From the NCBI GenBank assembly GCA_947453725.1, contig CANGHH010000003.1, forward strand, positions 248,001 through 312,000: DNA of 64,000 nt, given 5' to 3'. The notes under the pieces were generated by a model. The model ran no database searches and was not told where the DNA came from. It saw nothing but the letters and a program-made list of their open reading frames with translations. Positions 11,887 to 21,722 of the stretch are shown piece after piece. Origin of the DNA: Betaproteobacteria bacterium (GTDB taxonomy: Bacteria > Pseudomonadota > Gammaproteobacteria > Burkholderiales > Burkholderiaceae_C). Both the position numbers and the translations under genes were made by a program. The first letter of the stretch is position 1. Each line of letters opens with the position of its first letter.

Positions 11887-12987
11887 TGCTGCGCCGGTGG
11901 CGGCCGTCAGCCGGCGCCGCAGTGGCCAGCCTGCTGCGGTGAACAGACCATCGACGAGCCACCGCGCCCGTGGCAACTGTTTCTCGGTGAGCGAACCCAG
12001 GGCGACGATCCCGGCGAACAGCGCGAAGGAGAAGGCCAGCGGCGGGTGCAGGTCGCTGGCCAGCCAGATCAGGGCCGCCAGCGGCATGTGGAAGACGTAG
12101 GTGCTGAGGGTGTAAGCGGCCAGGCTGCGAATCAGACCCTGCGCGGGCCGCAGGATCGATTGCAGGTCGTCCAGCTGCGCGGCGGCAACGAAGTGGGCGG
12201 CAATCAACAGCCCCAGCACGAAATCGCCCGGAAACTGGTTGGCGCCCCGCAGGCTCCACCAGACCTTTGGCCATTGCGCCGCCGCTGCGCCGCGCAGGGC
12301 TCGGGACAGGTCCCACCAGATCCAGGCCAGTGCTGCGACCAGGGACAGCAGGAACAAGTTGCGTGCCTGCGCCTGCGTCAGCCGAGGCCTCCAGCGCTGG
12401 ATGGCCACGCCCATCAGCCAGATCGGCATCAGCAGCAGGATCTGGGGCCCGGCCATCAAAGCGAACAAGACCAGCAGACCGTAGCGCCAGCGGCCGGGCG
12501 CGAAAGTCCATGCGCCGAAGAGAAAGTAGTACCAGACCTCGTAGTTCAGCGACCAGTACGGCGGGTTGAAAGGCGGCGCGACAGACAGGCCCCAGCTCTG
12601 GGCCAGAAAGACCGCGTTCAGGGCTGTGGCGCCGGCCCAGGCCCAAGCGTCTCCAGGCAGCGGCTCGCCATCGGGGATGGGCGGCGGCAGGGCAACAGGT
12701 GCCAGCAGCCAGCCCAGCAACAGGGCCGGCAGCGCCACCGACAGGATGCGCGCTGAACGGTGGACGGCGTAGTTGCGCAGGTCCTCCGACGGGCGCTGGC
12801 TGACGTGCGAGATGACGAAGCCCGACAGCACGAAGAACAGCACCACGGCTTCGTGGCCCGGCCAGGGCAAGGGGTGGCCTGGGGCCATCAGGGGCCAGAG
12901 GTGGTGCAGCAGGACCGAGATGGCCGCCGTGATCCGGAGCAGGTCCAGGTAGAGCGAGAACGCGGCCGGCAACGGTTGCTGGCTCAT
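11863..12987 (-). CDS. Acyltransferase 3 family membrane protein
   Basis: 374 residues with about ten hydrophobic helices. Early motifs LYLDLLRITAAISVLLHHLW and VVLFFVLSGFVISH match the acyltransferase-3 (OafA/NodX-like) family, in which a histidine near the first helix is catalytic. These inner-membrane enzymes O-acylate surface sugars, exopolysaccharide or lipids. Its ATG overlaps the stop of the upstream SulP gene as ATGA, indicating translational coupling. The link between an anion transporter and an acyltransferase is unusual and its meaning is unclear. Confidence 0.85.
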   Translation of the reverse strand: MSQQPLPAAFSLYLDLLRITAAISVLLHHLWPLMAPGHPLPWPGHEAVVLFFVLSGFVISHVSQRPSEDLRNYAVHRSARILSVALPALLLGWLLAPVALPPPIPDGEPLPGDAWAWAGATALNAVFLAQSWGLSVAPPFNPPYWSLNYEVWYYFLFGAWTFAPGRWRYGLLVLFALMAGPQILLLMPIWLMGVAIQRWRPRLTQAQARNLFLLSLVAALAWIWWDLSRALRGAAAAQWPKVWWSLRGANQFPGDFVLGLLIAAHFVAAAQLDDLQSILRPAQGLIRSLAAYTLSTYVFHMPLAALIWLASDLHPPLAFSFALFAGIVALGSLTEKQLPRARWLVDGLFTAAGWPLRRRLTAATGAASKAAGAR

Positions 12988-14681
12988 GCCACGGCCGCGT
13001 CCAGCCCGGCCTCGGCCAGCGTCGGCACGATGTGTTCGCTGCCCAGCACCGCTTCGAAGCCTGTGCTGCGCATCAGCGCCAAGGGCTGTTCGTTGACGTT
13101 GGCCAGTACCAGGCCGGTGCCGCTGCGCTGCAGCGTGCGGTGCATCTGCTGCAGGGCGTCCAGCCCCGAGCTGTCCATCAGCACCAGGCGCTGCATGTCC
13201 AGCACCACGGCGCGCGTGCCGGCGGGCAGGCTGTCGGGCAGGGCTTCGATCTTGCTCACCGCGCCGAAGAACAGCGAGCCGTAGAGCTCGAAGACCTGCA
13301 CGCCGGCCGGCACCTCGGTGCCGGCGGCCGGCTGGTGGGGCTTGACGCTGAACAGCGTACCCATGCGCCAGATGAAGAACACGCAGCTCAGTACCAGACC
13401 GACTTCCACGGCCACCGTCAGGTCGAAGACGATGGTCAGCAAGAAGGTGCCGACCATCAGCAGCCGGTAGCCGCCGCTGAACTGGCCCAGGCGCTGGAAC
13501 TGGTGGCCTTCGAACATGTTCCAGGCCACGAACATCAGGATGCCAGCCAGCGCCGCCAGCGGCACCAGCGAGGCCAGCGGCGCCGCCGCCAGCAGGATGG
13601 CAAACAGCGTGACCGCATGCACGATGCCGGCCACCGGGCTGGTGGCGCCGGCGCGCACATTGGTCACGGTACGGGCAATGGTGCCGGTAGCCGGGATGCC
13701 GCCGAAGAAAGGCGTGACGATGTTGGCCACGCCCTGCGCCATCAGTTCCTGGTTCGGGTCGTGACGCCTGAACGGGTTCCCGGCATCGGCCATGCCGTCG
13801 GCCACGCGAGCGCAGAGCAGGCTTTCGACAGCGCCCAGCAGCGCGATGGTGATGGTCGGGATGATCAGCTGCTGTGCACTGGCCCAGCTGATTGGCGGCA
13901 GGTCGAAATGCGGAATGCCCCGCGGCAGTTCGCCGAAGCGGCTGCCGATGGTTTCCACCGGCAGCTTGAACCACCAGGCCGCGGCCGTCAGCGTCGCCAG
14001 CATCACGATGGGTGCCGGCAGCTTCGCCGCCATGCGCAAGGGCCACCGGCCGAGCAGGCGTGCGGGCAGCGGCTGGCCGGCCACGAACAGCCTCGGCCAG
14101 ACCGCCAGGCCGGCGATGCAGGCCACGCCGATGGCGAACGCATAGGCGTTGAAGCTGCCGAGGTGCGTCGTCAGCGTGCCGATCTGGGCGAAGAATTCGC
14201 CGGGCATCCTGTCGATCGCCAGGCCCATCAGATCCCGCAGCTGCGACAGCGCGATCAGCACCGCGATGCCGTTGGTGAAGCCGATGACGATGGACACCGG
14301 GATGTAGCGGATGAAGACGCCCAGCTTGAACAGCCCCAGCACCACCATCAGCAGGCCGGCCAGCACCGTGGCCACCAGCAGATTCGTGAAGCCGTAGCGC
14401 TCGACGATGCCGTAGACGATCACGATGAAGGCGCCCGCCGGGCCGCCGATCTGCACCGCGCTGCCGCCCAATGCGCTGATCAGGAAGCCGGCGACGACGG
14501 CCGTGATCAGCCCCTGCTCGGGCTTGACCCCCGAGGCGATGCCGAAGGCCAGCGCCAGGGGCAGGGCGACGATGCCGACCGTGATGCCGGCGCCCAGATC
14601 GGTCAGGAAGTGGGCCTTGTCGTAGCCCTTCAGCGTGTCCAGCAGGCGGGGTCGGAAGGGGTGGAGTTGGCTGCGCAGCAT
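12984..14681 (-). CDS. SulP family anion transporter with STAS domain
   Basis: 565 residues. The N-terminal two-thirds is the SulP membrane domain with about a dozen helices and family segments such as GITVGIVALPLALAFGIASG and GGIPATGTIARTVTNVRAGA. The cytoplasmic C-terminus (about 440-560) is a STAS domain with VVLDMQRLVLMDSSGLDALQ, the usual phosphorylatable-serine loop region. SulP proteins move sulfate, bicarbonate or dicarboxylates; the substrate cannot be assigned here. No carbonic anhydrase is adjacent. It is coupled to the downstream acyltransferase by an ATGA overlap. A -10-like box lies only six bases from the ATG. Confidence 0.92.
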   Translation of the reverse strand: MLRSQLHPFRPRLLDTLKGYDKAHFLTDLGAGITVGIVALPLALAFGIASGVKPEQGLITAVVAGFLISALGGSAVQIGGPAGAFIVIVYGIVERYGFTNLLVATVLAGLLMVVLGLFKLGVFIRYIPVSIVIGFTNGIAVLIALSQLRDLMGLAIDRMPGEFFAQIGTLTTHLGSFNAYAFAIGVACIAGLAVWPRLFVAGQPLPARLLGRWPLRMAAKLPAPIVMLATLTAAAWWFKLPVETIGSRFGELPRGIPHFDLPPISWASAQQLIIPTITIALLGAVESLLCARVADGMADAGNPFRRHDPNQELMAQGVANIVTPFFGGIPATGTIARTVTNVRAGATSPVAGIVHAVTLFAILLAAAPLASLVPLAALAGILMFVAWNMFEGHQFQRLGQFSGGYRLLMVGTFLLTIVFDLTVAVEVGLVLSCVFFIWRMGTLFSVKPHQPAAGTEVPAGVQVFELYGSLFFGAVSKIEALPDSLPAGTRAVVLDMQRLVLMDSSGLDALQQMHRTLQRSGTGLVLANVNEQPLALMRSTGFEAVLGSEHIVPTLAEAGLDAAVA

Positions 14682-14687
14682 CCGCGC

Positions 14688-14693
14688 ATTCTG
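14688..14693 (-). promoter_or_regulatory. -10-like box (CAGAAT) abutting the SulP start codon
   Basis: CAGAAT lies six bases before the ATG on the same strand. If used, transcription would begin at or next to the start codon, giving a leaderless mRNA. No strong -35 box is visible, and no Shine-Dalgarno sequence precedes the ATG. Confidence 0.35.
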
Positions 14694-14735
14694 CGCCGGG
14701 TACTGCGGGTTGGCGGCGGGCCGGCGGCAGCCGAC

Positions 14736-16817
14736 TCAGCGCACGCGCATGCCGGGCACCGCGCCCGGGAAGGGCTCCAGCACGTAGACGCCCGTGCTGG
14801 CTTGCTCATCGGCGTCCGATGCCGCCAGCACCATGCCTTCGCTGAGGCCGAACTTCATCTTGCGCGGTGCCAGGTTGGCCACCATCACGGTCAGCTTGCC
14901 GGTCAGCTGCTCGGGCTTGTAGTTCGCGGCGATGCCGCTGAAGACGTTGCGGGGCTTGCCTTCGCCGACGTCCAGCGTCAGCCGCAGCAGTTTGGTGCTG
15001 CCTTCGACAGCCTCGGCCTTGACGATCAGGGCGATGCGCAGGTCGACCTTGAAGAACTCGTCGGCGCTGATGGGCGGCGCGATGGCCTCGCCGCCCGGCG
15101 GCGGCAGTTCGATCACGGGCTCTGGCGGCGGCTCGAACAGCGCGTCCAGCAGTTTCGGGTCGACGCGCTGCATCAGGTGTGTGTAGGGCGCGATGCGGTG
15201 GTGGCCCAGCGCGCGGGCGCTGTCGGCCCACTGCAGCGGCTCGATCTGCAGGAATGCTTCGACCTGCACCGCCAGTGCCGGCAGCACTGGCTTCAGGTAC
15301 AGCGTCAGCAGGCGGAAGGCCTCGATGCAGACGCTGCACACGTCGTGCAGCGCGGCGTCCATGCCGGCCTGTTTCGCCAGTTCCCAGGGCTTGTTCTGGT
15401 CGACGTAGCCGTTGACGCGGTCGGCCAGCGCCATCACCTCGCGCAGCGCCTTGGCGAATTCGCGTTCCTCGTAGAGCTCGGCAATGGCGTCGGCGTGGGC
15501 GCGCAGGCCGTCCAGCAGCACGCGGCCCTCGACACCGAGGTCGCCCGACAGCTGGTTGGCAAAGCGCTTGGCCAGGAAGCCGGCTGCGCGGCTGGCGATG
15601 TTGATGTACTTGCCCACCAGGTCGCTGTTGACGCGGGCGGTGAAGTCGTCGGGGTTGAAGTCGATGTCTTCGACGCGGCTGCTCAGCTTGGCCGCCAGGT
15701 AGTAGCGCAGCCACTCGGCGTTCAGGCCCAGCTCCAGGTACTTCAGCGGGCTGATGCCGGTGCCGCGGCTCTTGCTCATCTTCTCGCCGTTGTTGACGGT
15801 GAGAAAGCCGTGCACGAAGACCTTGTCCGGCGTCTTCCGCGGCACGTAGGTACCGTCCGCCTGATGTTTGCCGCTGAAGTGCAGCATCGCCGGCCAGAAC
15901 AGGGTGTGGAAGGTGACGATGTCCTTGCCGATGAAGTGCACCTGTTCCAGGTCGGGCCGGGCCAGGTAGGCGTCGAAGTCGGCGCCGGTCTTGCTGAACA
16001 GGTTCTTCAGCGACGCCAGGTAGCCCACCGGCGCGTCCAGCCAGACGTAGAAATACTTGCCCGGCGCGTCGGGGATCTCGATGCCGAAGTAGGGCGCTTC
16101 GCGGCTGATGTCCCAGTCGCCCAGACCGGCCTTGCCCGTGTCGTCGCGCTTGAACCATTCCTTGACCTTGTTGGCCACCTCGGGCTGCAGACGGCCGTCC
16201 TGGGTCCAGCTTTCGAGGAATTCGACGCAGCGCGGGTCGCTGAGGCGGAAGAAGAAGTGCTCGCTGGTCTTCAGCACCGGCGTGGCGCCGCTGAGCGCCG
16301 AATACGGGTTCTTCAGCTCGGTGGGCGCATAGACCGCGCCGCAGCTTTCGCAGTTGTCGCCGTACTGGTCGGGCGTGCCGCAATTCGGGCAGGTGCCCTT
16401 GATGAAGCGGTCGGGCAGGAACATGCCCTTTTCCGGGTCGAAGAACTGCTCGACCTCGCGCACGTCGATCAACTCGTTCTTGCGCAGTGCCCGGTAGATC
16501 TCGCGCGCGAGTTCGTGGTTTTCGGGGGCGTCGGTGGACGACCAGTTGTCGAAGGCGATGTGGAAGCCGTCGAGGTAGGGCTTGCGGCCGGCTGCGATGT
16601 TGGCCACGAACTGCTGTGGCGTCAGGCCGGCCTTTTCGGCGGCGATCATGATCGGCGCGCCGTGGGCATCGTCGGCGCAGACGAAATTCACTTCAGCCCC
16701 GCGCATGCGCTGGAAGCGCACCCAGGTGTCGGCCTGGATGTATTCCATCACGTGGCCGACGTGGAAGGGCCCGTTGGCATAGGGCAGGGCGGTGGTGACG
16801 AAGAGCTGGCGCGACAT
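14736..16817 (-). CDS. metG: Methionyl-tRNA synthetase
   Basis: 693 residues, the long dimeric type. It charges tRNA-Met. The HIGH-type motif appears in [15 protein letters not shown], the KMSKS loop as [10 protein letters not shown], and a zinc knuckle as [18 protein letters not shown]. The C-terminal EMAP/Trbp111-like tRNA-binding domain (about 590-693) contains [15 protein letters not shown] and ends in GAVPGMRVR. The ATG at 16817 gives the family start [24 protein letters not shown] box stands seven bases before it, so the transcript may be leaderless. It is divergent from a small secreted-protein gene. Confidence 0.98.
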   Translation of the reverse strand: MSRQLFVTTALPYANGPFHVGHVMEYIQADTWVRFQRMRGAEVNFVCADDAHGAPIMIAAEKAGLTPQQFVANIAAGRKPYLDGFHIAFDNWSSTDAPENHELAREIYRALRKNELIDVREVEQFFDPEKGMFLPDRFIKGTCPNCGTPDQYGDNCESCGAVYAPTELKNPYSALSGATPVLKTSEHFFFRLSDPRCVEFLESWTQDGRLQPEVANKVKEWFKRDDTGKAGLGDWDISREAPYFGIEIPDAPGKYFYVWLDAPVGYLASLKNLFSKTGADFDAYLARPDLEQVHFIGKDIVTFHTLFWPAMLHFSGKHQADGTYVPRKTPDKVFVHGFLTVNNGEKMSKSRGTGISPLKYLELGLNAEWLRYYLAAKLSSRVEDIDFNPDDFTARVNSDLVGKYINIASRAAGFLAKRFANQLSGDLGVEGRVLLDGLRAHADAIAELYEEREFAKALREVMALADRVNGYVDQNKPWELAKQAGMDAALHDVCSVCIEAFRLLTLYLKPVLPALAVQVEAFLQIEPLQWADSARALGHHRIAPYTHLMQRVDPKLLDALFEPPPEPVIELPPPGGEAIAPPISADEFFKVDLRIALIVKAEAVEGSTKLLRLTLDVGEGKPRNVFSGIAANYKPEQLTGKLTVMVANLAPRKMKFGLSEGMVLAASDADEQASTGVYVLEPFPGAVPGMRVR

Positions 16818-16824
16818 GGTGGCG

Positions 16825-16830
16825 ATTCTA
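16825..16830 (-). promoter_or_regulatory. -10 box (TAGAAT) seven bases from the metG start
   Basis: TAGAAT followed by seven bases and the metG ATG. This is a good -10 match at a distance that would place the first transcribed base on or beside the A of the start codon. The -35 region is weak. Confidence 0.45.
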
Positions 16831-16872
16831 GGCGGCGGGTACCATGCCGGCGAACCGTTGGGACTCCATCCG

Positions 16873-17382
16873 ATGAAGCCATATTTCCTGTGCCTGGGCC
16901 TGGCGTTCCTGGCGCCGGCCGCGCCGGCCGCCGAGCTGGTTGCCAGCTCGCTGGGCCGTTGTCGCGCGCTGCCCGAAGTCACCGCCCGGCTGGCCTGCTA
17001 CGACGCCTTGCCCCTGCCGGCAGCGCCGGCGACCTTGGCCCTGCCGGCAACGCCGGCGACCTCTGCCTTGCCGTTCTCACCCGTTCCGCCACCCGCGGTG
17101 CCGCCCGCCGCCGCGCTGACGCCCGAGGCCGCCTTCGGCCTGGAAAGCCGGCGCTCGGCGGTGCAGGACATCAGCAGCACGCTGCCCGGCCTGTTCGAAG
17201 GCTGGGAGCGCGACACCCGCTTCAGGCTGGCCAACGGGCAGGTCTGGCAGGTCAGCGACGGTTCGTCGGCCAGCCTCTACCTGCGTGACCCGGCCGTGAC
17301 GGTGCGCCGGGCGGCGATGGGCAGCTTCCGGCTGGAGATCGCCGGCACCCATCAAGCCCCTCGGGTCCAGCGGGTGGATTGA
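16873..17382 (+). CDS. Small exported protein with an RLACYD motif
   Basis: 169 residues with an N-terminal signal peptide ([20 protein letters not shown], cleavage near residue 20). After it comes [20 protein letters not shown], a Cys-x(n)-RLxCYD motif seen in several periplasmic proteins including the type VI-associated VasI/TagO group. A Pro/Ala-rich linker with two imperfect copies of LPATPAT follows, then a compact C-terminal beta-rich domain ([15 protein letters not shown]). The function is unknown. It is divergent from metG and lies 78 bases upstream of apbC. No type VI genes are in the window, so a secretion role is only a family-level guess. Confidence 0.7.
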   Translation: MKPYFLCLGLAFLAPAAPAAELVASSLGRCRALPEVTARLACYDALPLPAAPATLALPATPATSALPFSPVPPPAVPPAAALTPEAAFGLESRRSAVQDISSTLPGLFEGWERDTRFRLANGQVWQVSDGSSASLYLRDPAVTVRRAAMGSFRLEIAGTHQAPRVQRVD

Positions 17383-17460
17383 CCGGCGGCTAGACTGCCG
17401 CCCCGCGCTGTGCTCCGAAGCACGTCGCCTCATCCGCCTTACCCGGAGTTTGCCCAGGCC

Positions 17461-18558
17461 ATGCCCACCCACCCCACCGAAGCCGCGCTGCTCGAAGCGC
17501 TGAAGACCGTCGTCGATCCGAACACCGGCAAGGATTTCGTCACCACCAAAGCGGTCAAGGGCCTGCGCATCGACGACGGCGATGTCGCCTTCGGCATCGA
17601 ACTGGGCTACCCCGGCAAGAGCCAGCACGCGGCCTTGCGCAAGGCCTGCATTGCCGCCGCGCGCACGGTGCCGGGTGTGGCCAATGTCAGTGTCGAGATC
17701 ACCACGCGCATCGTCAGCCACGCCGTGCAGCGTGGCGTGCAGCTGCTGCCCAAGGTGAAGAACATCATCGCCGTGGCCTCGGGCAAGGGCGGCGTCGGCA
17801 AGAGCACCACCACCGTCAACCTGGCGCTGGCCCTGGCCGCCGAAGGCGCCAGCGTGGGCATCCTCGATGCCGACATCTACGGCCCCAGCCAGCCGATGAT
17901 GATGGGCATCAGCGGCCGCCCCGAAAGCGCCGACGGCAGCACCATGGAGCCGCTGGAAAACTACGGCGTCCAGGTGATGTCGATCGGCTTCCTGATCGAC
18001 GACGACCAGGCCATGATCTGGCGCGGCCCGATGGCCACCCAGGCGCTGGACCAGCTGCTGCGCCAGACCAACTGGCGCGACCTGGACTACCTGCTGGTCG
18101 ACATGCCGCCGGGCACCGGCGACATCGCCTTGACGCTCAGCCAGCGCGTGCCACTGACCGGCGCGATCATCGTCACCACGCCGCAGGACATCGCGCTGCT
18201 CGACGCCAAGAAGGGCCTGAAGATGTTCGAGAAGGTCGGCGTGCCGATCCTGGGCATCGTCGAGAACATGGCCGTGCACACCTGCACGGCTTGCGGCCAC
18301 ACCGAGCACATCTTCGGCGCCGATGGCGGCCAGCGCATGGCCGCCGAGTACAAGGTCGACTACCTGGGTGGCCTGCCGCTGACCATGAGCATCCGCGAAC
18401 ACGCCGACAACGGCCGGCCCAGCGTGGTGGCCGACCCCGACGGCACGGTGGCTGCCAGCTACAAGGCCATCGCACGCCAGGTGGCCGTGAAGATCGCGCT
18501 GAAGGCCAAGGACTTCTCGGCCAAGTTCCCGACCATCAGCGTGTCCAAGAACACCTGA
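17461..18558 (+). CDS. apbC: Iron-sulfur cluster carrier ATPase ApbC/Mrp
   Basis: 365 residues, the usual length for the Mrp/NBP35 family, which holds and delivers [4Fe-4S] clusters. An N-terminal MIP18/DUF59 domain (about 1-95) is followed by the P-loop ATPase with the deviant Walker A GKGGVGKST, the switch region DADIYGPSQP and DMPPGTGDIALTL. The C-terminal CTACGH supplies the CxxC that binds the bridging cluster. The ATG at 17461 matches family starts; an open stretch upstream is not typical of the family. A supply of FeS carriers fits the FeS-rich formate dehydrogenase locus nearby, but the gene is housekeeping. Confidence 0.95.
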   Translation: MPTHPTEAALLEALKTVVDPNTGKDFVTTKAVKGLRIDDGDVAFGIELGYPGKSQHAALRKACIAAARTVPGVANVSVEITTRIVSHAVQRGVQLLPKVKNIIAVASGKGGVGKSTTTVNLALALAAEGASVGILDADIYGPSQPMMMGISGRPESADGSTMEPLENYGVQVMSIGFLIDDDQAMIWRGPMATQALDQLLRQTNWRDLDYLLVDMPPGTGDIALTLSQRVPLTGAIIVTTPQDIALLDAKKGLKMFEKVGVPILGIVENMAVHTCTACGHTEHIFGADGGQRMAAEYKVDYLGGLPLTMSIREHADNGRPSVVADPDGTVAASYKAIARQVAVKIALKAKDFSAKFPTISVSKNT

Positions 18559-18721
18559 AACCCCGGCCGACCGCTGCGCGGCGCTCATAGTCGCAGGTAA
18601 TGTCCGGCATCGCGTCAATCAATCCCGCAGATGGCGCGCAGCCGCCAGAATTCATCCATCGCAGCTTGCCGCCAAGCTCGCGCTGTTTGAAACCCTCACC
18701 AACCCCAACGGAGAACATCCC

Positions 18722-19297
18722 ATGTCCCTGATCAACACCCCCGTCCAGCCGTTCAAGACCACCGCCTTCGTCAACCGCGCCGACAAGGGCGAATTCATCG
18801 AAGTCAGCGACGCCAGCCTGAAGGGCAAGTGGTCGGTGCTGATCTTCATGCCGGCCGCCTTCACCTTCAACTGCCCGACCGAAGTCGAAGACGCGGCCGA
18901 CAACTACGCTGAATTCCAGAAGATGGGCGCCGAGGTCTACATCGTCACCACCGACACGCACTTCTCGCACAAGGTGTGGCACGAGACCAGCCCGGCCGTC
19001 GGCAAGGCCAAGTTCCCGCTGGTCGGCGACCCGACGCACACGCTGACCAATGCCTTCGGCGTGCACATCGCCGAAGAAGGGCTGGCGCTGCGCGGCACCT
19101 TCGTCATCAACCCCGACGGCATCATCAAGACGATGGAAGTGCATTCGAACGAAATCGCCCGCGACGTCAAGGAAACCCTGCGCAAGCTCAAGGCCGCCCA
19201 GTACACCGCCGCCAACCCGGGCCAGGTCTGCCCGGCCAAGTGGAACGAAGGCGCCAAGACCCTGGCACCGTCGCTGGACCTGGTCGGCAAGATCTAA
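18722..19297 (+). CDS. ahpC: Alkyl hydroperoxide reductase subunit C (peroxiredoxin)
   Basis: 191 residues, typical of AhpC. It reduces hydrogen peroxide and organic peroxides and is recycled by AhpF. The peroxidatic Cys51 is in FTFNCPTEVED and the resolving cysteine in GQVCPAKW. The ATG at 18722 has a GGAGAA ribosome site. The 163-base upstream gap holds one ATAG half-site but no full OxyR site that I can defend. The partner ahpF follows after a structured spacer. Confidence 0.97.
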   Translation: MSLINTPVQPFKTTAFVNRADKGEFIEVSDASLKGKWSVLIFMPAAFTFNCPTEVEDAADNYAEFQKMGAEVYIVTTDTHFSHKVWHETSPAVGKAKFPLVGDPTHTLTNAFGVHIAEEGLALRGTFVINPDGIIKTMEVHSNEIARDVKETLRKLKAAQYTAANPGQVCPAKWNEGAKTLAPSLDLVGKI

Positions 19298-19369
19298 GAC
19301 CTTGCAGCCGACCGCGGCGGGCGCCTTGCTCGCCGCTACCCGCAGCCCGGCGACGGCCGGGCTCTGTCG

Positions 19370-19433
19370 GGCCCCGTTGAAAACACGCTGACGACGCCCA
19401 CCGGGCGGTGCCTCAGGTGTTTTCAAGGGGGCC
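19370..19433. repeat. Large inverted repeat between ahpC and ahpF
   Basis: Two 17-base arms pair with a single G-G mismatch: inner arm TTGAAAACAC against GTGTTTTCAA, continued by GGCCCC/GGGGCC outside the mismatch. The 30-base loop holds a minor second hairpin (CACC GGGC GGTG). It could slow polymerase, protect the ahpC 3' end and set the AhpC:AhpF ratio; there is no thymine tract for classical termination. Confidence 0.8.
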
Positions 19434-19475
19434 GGAATCGGCTCATCCCATGAAACCCTGAAGAAGGACACCGCC

Positions 19476-21056
19476 ATGCTGGACAGCAACACCCAGGCGC
19501 AACTCGCCGCCTACTTCGAGCGCATCATCCAGCCCGTCGAGCTGATCGCCAGCCTCGACGAATCGGCAGGCGCCGCGGAGATCCGCGAACTGGTCACCGA
19601 GATCGCGGCCATCGCGCCGGCCAAGATCAGCGTCCGCTTCGACGGCCAGTTCGAACGCCGCCCGTCCTTCCAGATCACCCGCGTCGGCCAGAACATGGGC
19701 GTGCACTTTGCCGCCGTGCCGATGGGCCACGAATTCACCTCGCTGGTGCTGGCGCTGCTGTGGGCCGGTGGCCACCCGCCCAAGGTCGACGCCGAGGTCA
19801 TCGAGCAGATCCAGGCGCTTGTTCCTGCTGACGGCGGCGACTTCGCCTTCGACACCTGGATGAGCCTGACCTGCCACAACTGCCCGGATGTGGTGCAGGC
19901 GATGAACCTGATGGCGGTGTTCAACCCCCGCGTGCGCGCTGTGGCCATCGACGGCGGCCTGTTCCAGGCGGAAGTCGAGGAGCGCCAGATCATGGCCGTG
20001 CCTTCGGTCTTCCTCAATGGCGCCAGTTTTGGTTCGGGCCGCATGGAGATCGCCGAGATCCTGAAGAAGGTCGACACCGGCAGCGCGGCACGCGACGCGG
20101 CCAAGCTGGGCGCCAAGGCGCCCTTCGACGTGCTGATCGTCGGTGGCGGCCCGGCCGGTGCGGCGGCGGCGGTCTACGCCGCGCGCAAGGGCATCCGCAC
20201 CGGCATCGTCGCCGAGCGCTTTGGCGGCCAGACGCTGGACACGCTGGGCATCGAGAACTACATCTCGGTGCTGGAGACGCAAGGACCGGCGTTCGCGGCG
20301 GCGCTGGAGGTCCACGCCCGCGCCTACGGCGTCGACATCATGAACGGCCAGCGCGTGGCTGCGCTGGTTCCGGCGGCTGTTGCAGGCGGTGCCATCGCGG
20401 TGACGCTGGACAACGGCGCGCAGTTGCACAGCCGCAGCGTGATCCTGTCGACCGGCGCGCGCTGGAAGAACGTCAACGTGCCGGGTGAAGCCGAGTACCG
20501 CAACAAGGGCGTGGCCTACTGCCCGCATTGCGACGGTCCGCTGTTCAAGGGCAAGCAGGTGGCCGTCATCGGTGGCGGCAATTCGGGTGTCGAGGCGGCC
20601 ATCGACCTGGCCGGCGTGGTGGCCCACGTCACGGTGGTCGAATTCGCCGACCAGCTGAAGGCCGACGCTGTGCTGGTGAAGAAGCTGCACAGTCTGCCGA
20701 ACGTGACGGTGCATGTGAACGCGCAGACCACCGAGATCACGGGCGCCGACGGCAAGGTCAACGGCCTGCGCTACAAGGACCGCCTCACCGGCGTCGAGCA
20801 CCGGGTCGAGCTGGCCGGCGTCTTCGTGCAGATCGGCCTGGTGCCCAACACCGAGTTCCTGAAAGGCACGGTCGAGCTGACGAAGTACGGCGAGATCGTC
20901 GTCGACGCCAAGGGGGCGACCAGCCTGCCGGGCGTGTTCGCGGCCGGCGACGCGACGACGGTGCCCTACAAGCAGATCATCATTGCCGCCGGCGACGGTG
21001 CGAAGGCGGCGCTGTCGGCCTTCGACCACCTGATCCGCACGCCCTTGTCGGCCTGA
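19476..21056 (+). CDS. ahpF: Alkyl hydroperoxide reductase subunit F
   Basis: 526 residues, typical of AhpF, the flavoprotein disulfide reductase that passes electrons from NADH to AhpC. The N-terminal tandem thioredoxin-fold domain has the redox pair in TCHNCPD (CxxC). The thioredoxin-reductase-like core has the FAD-binding [17 protein letters not shown], the second CxxC in YCPHCDGP, the NAD-binding [17 protein letters not shown] and the C-terminal FAD segment [15 protein letters not shown]. The start has AAGAAGGA upstream. It follows ahpC with the inverted repeat between them. Confidence 0.97.
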   Translation: MLDSNTQAQLAAYFERIIQPVELIASLDESAGAAEIRELVTEIAAIAPAKISVRFDGQFERRPSFQITRVGQNMGVHFAAVPMGHEFTSLVLALLWAGGHPPKVDAEVIEQIQALVPADGGDFAFDTWMSLTCHNCPDVVQAMNLMAVFNPRVRAVAIDGGLFQAEVEERQIMAVPSVFLNGASFGSGRMEIAEILKKVDTGSAARDAAKLGAKAPFDVLIVGGGPAGAAAAVYAARKGIRTGIVAERFGGQTLDTLGIENYISVLETQGPAFAAALEVHARAYGVDIMNGQRVAALVPAAVAGGAIAVTLDNGAQLHSRSVILSTGARWKNVNVPGEAEYRNKGVAYCPHCDGPLFKGKQVAVIGGGNSGVEAAIDLAGVVAHVTVVEFADQLKADAVLVKKLHSLPNVTVHVNAQTTEITGADGKVNGLRYKDRLTGVEHRVELAGVFVQIGLVPNTEFLKGTVELTKYGEIVVDAKGATSLPGVFAAGDATTVPYKQIIIAAGDGAKAALSAFDHLIRTPLSA

Positions 21057-21078
21057 GGGCAATCAGTGCGGGTCGCGG

Positions 21079-21717
21079 CTAGACGGCAGCCTTGCCGGCG
21101 AGGTGCTGCAGGTCGGCCAGCGTGTTGGCGTTGAAGAAGGCGCCGCCGTCGTCGAAGGTGACGAGGGCGCAGCGGTGCTGCGCCGTCCACGCCGTGATCT
21201 TGCGTTCGCCGCGGTGCAGGAAGGCGACCAGGCTTTCCAGCAGCGTGCTCTTCAGCAGGCAGAAAACCGGCTGCTTCTGCAAGCGGCCGTCTTCCCAGGT
21301 GGCCACCATCGCGATGTCGGCGTCCTCGGCCACCAGCGCCTTCGCCAGCCGCGCCACCAGGTCCAGCGGAAAGCCGGGGGTGTCGCAGGGTAGCGTCAGC
21401 AGGTAGGGTGTTTCGCAATGTTCCAGCCCGGCCAGCCAACCGGCCAGCGGGCCGGGAAAGTCGGGCAGGGCGTCGGGCCACACCGGCACGCCCATCGCTT
21501 CATAGGCCCCGAGGTTGCGGTTGGCGTTGACCATCAGGTGGCCGACCTGGCCCTGCAGCCGCATCAGCGCGTGCATCGCCAGCGGCAGGCCCTGGTGGGT
21601 CTGCAAACCCTTGTCCACGCCGCCCATGCGCGTGCCGCGCCCGCCGCACAGGATCAGGCCGGTGATGTCGTCGGTGGCGATCGTCGCGGTGTCATCGCTG
21701 GCGTTCGTGGTGTTCAT
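21079..21717 (-). CDS. mobA: Molybdenum cofactor guanylyltransferase
   Basis: 212 residues, near the family norm. MobA adds GMP to molybdopterin to make the bis-MGD cofactor required by formate dehydrogenase. The nucleotide-binding signature [18 protein letters not shown] is complete, with LPCDTPGFP for metal/GTP binding downstream. The ATG at 21717 is chosen; the first 17 residues are variable Thr/Asp-rich. It is the last gene of the leftward operon DUF3305-DUF3306-FeS protein-TorD-mobA, which makes its purpose plain: cofactor finishing for the divergently encoded FdhA. Confidence 0.93.
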   Translation of the reverse strand: MNTTNASDDTATIATDDITGLILCGGRGTRMGGVDKGLQTHQGLPLAMHALMRLQGQVGHLMVNANRNLGAYEAMGVPVWPDALPDFPGPLAGWLAGLEHCETPYLLTLPCDTPGFPLDLVARLAKALVAEDADIAMVATWEDGRLQKQPVFCLLKSTLLESLVAFLHRGERKITAWTAQHRCALVTFDDGGAFFNANTLADLQHLAGKAAV

Positions 21718-21722
21718 CGCGT

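Noticed and set aside
17035..17080. Short tandem repeats in the secreted protein gene as a possible CRISPR or satellite
   Set aside because: Only two imperfect in-frame copies of an Ala/Pro/Thr-coding unit; no spacers. It is a low-complexity linker. No CRISPR-like array occurs in the window.
13032..17288. A 1418-codon open frame on the plus strand, antisense to the SulP gene and metG
   Set aside because: Its translation is a Gln/Arg/His/Ala-rich string without family features, and it mirrors two well-supported genes. Long antisense frames are expected in GC-rich DNA where reverse-strand stops are rare.
18585..18605. Possible OxyR site upstream of ahpC
   Set aside because: Only one ATAG half-site with a poor partner (ATAGTCGCAGGTAAT). 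The four-part OxyR pattern is not met.
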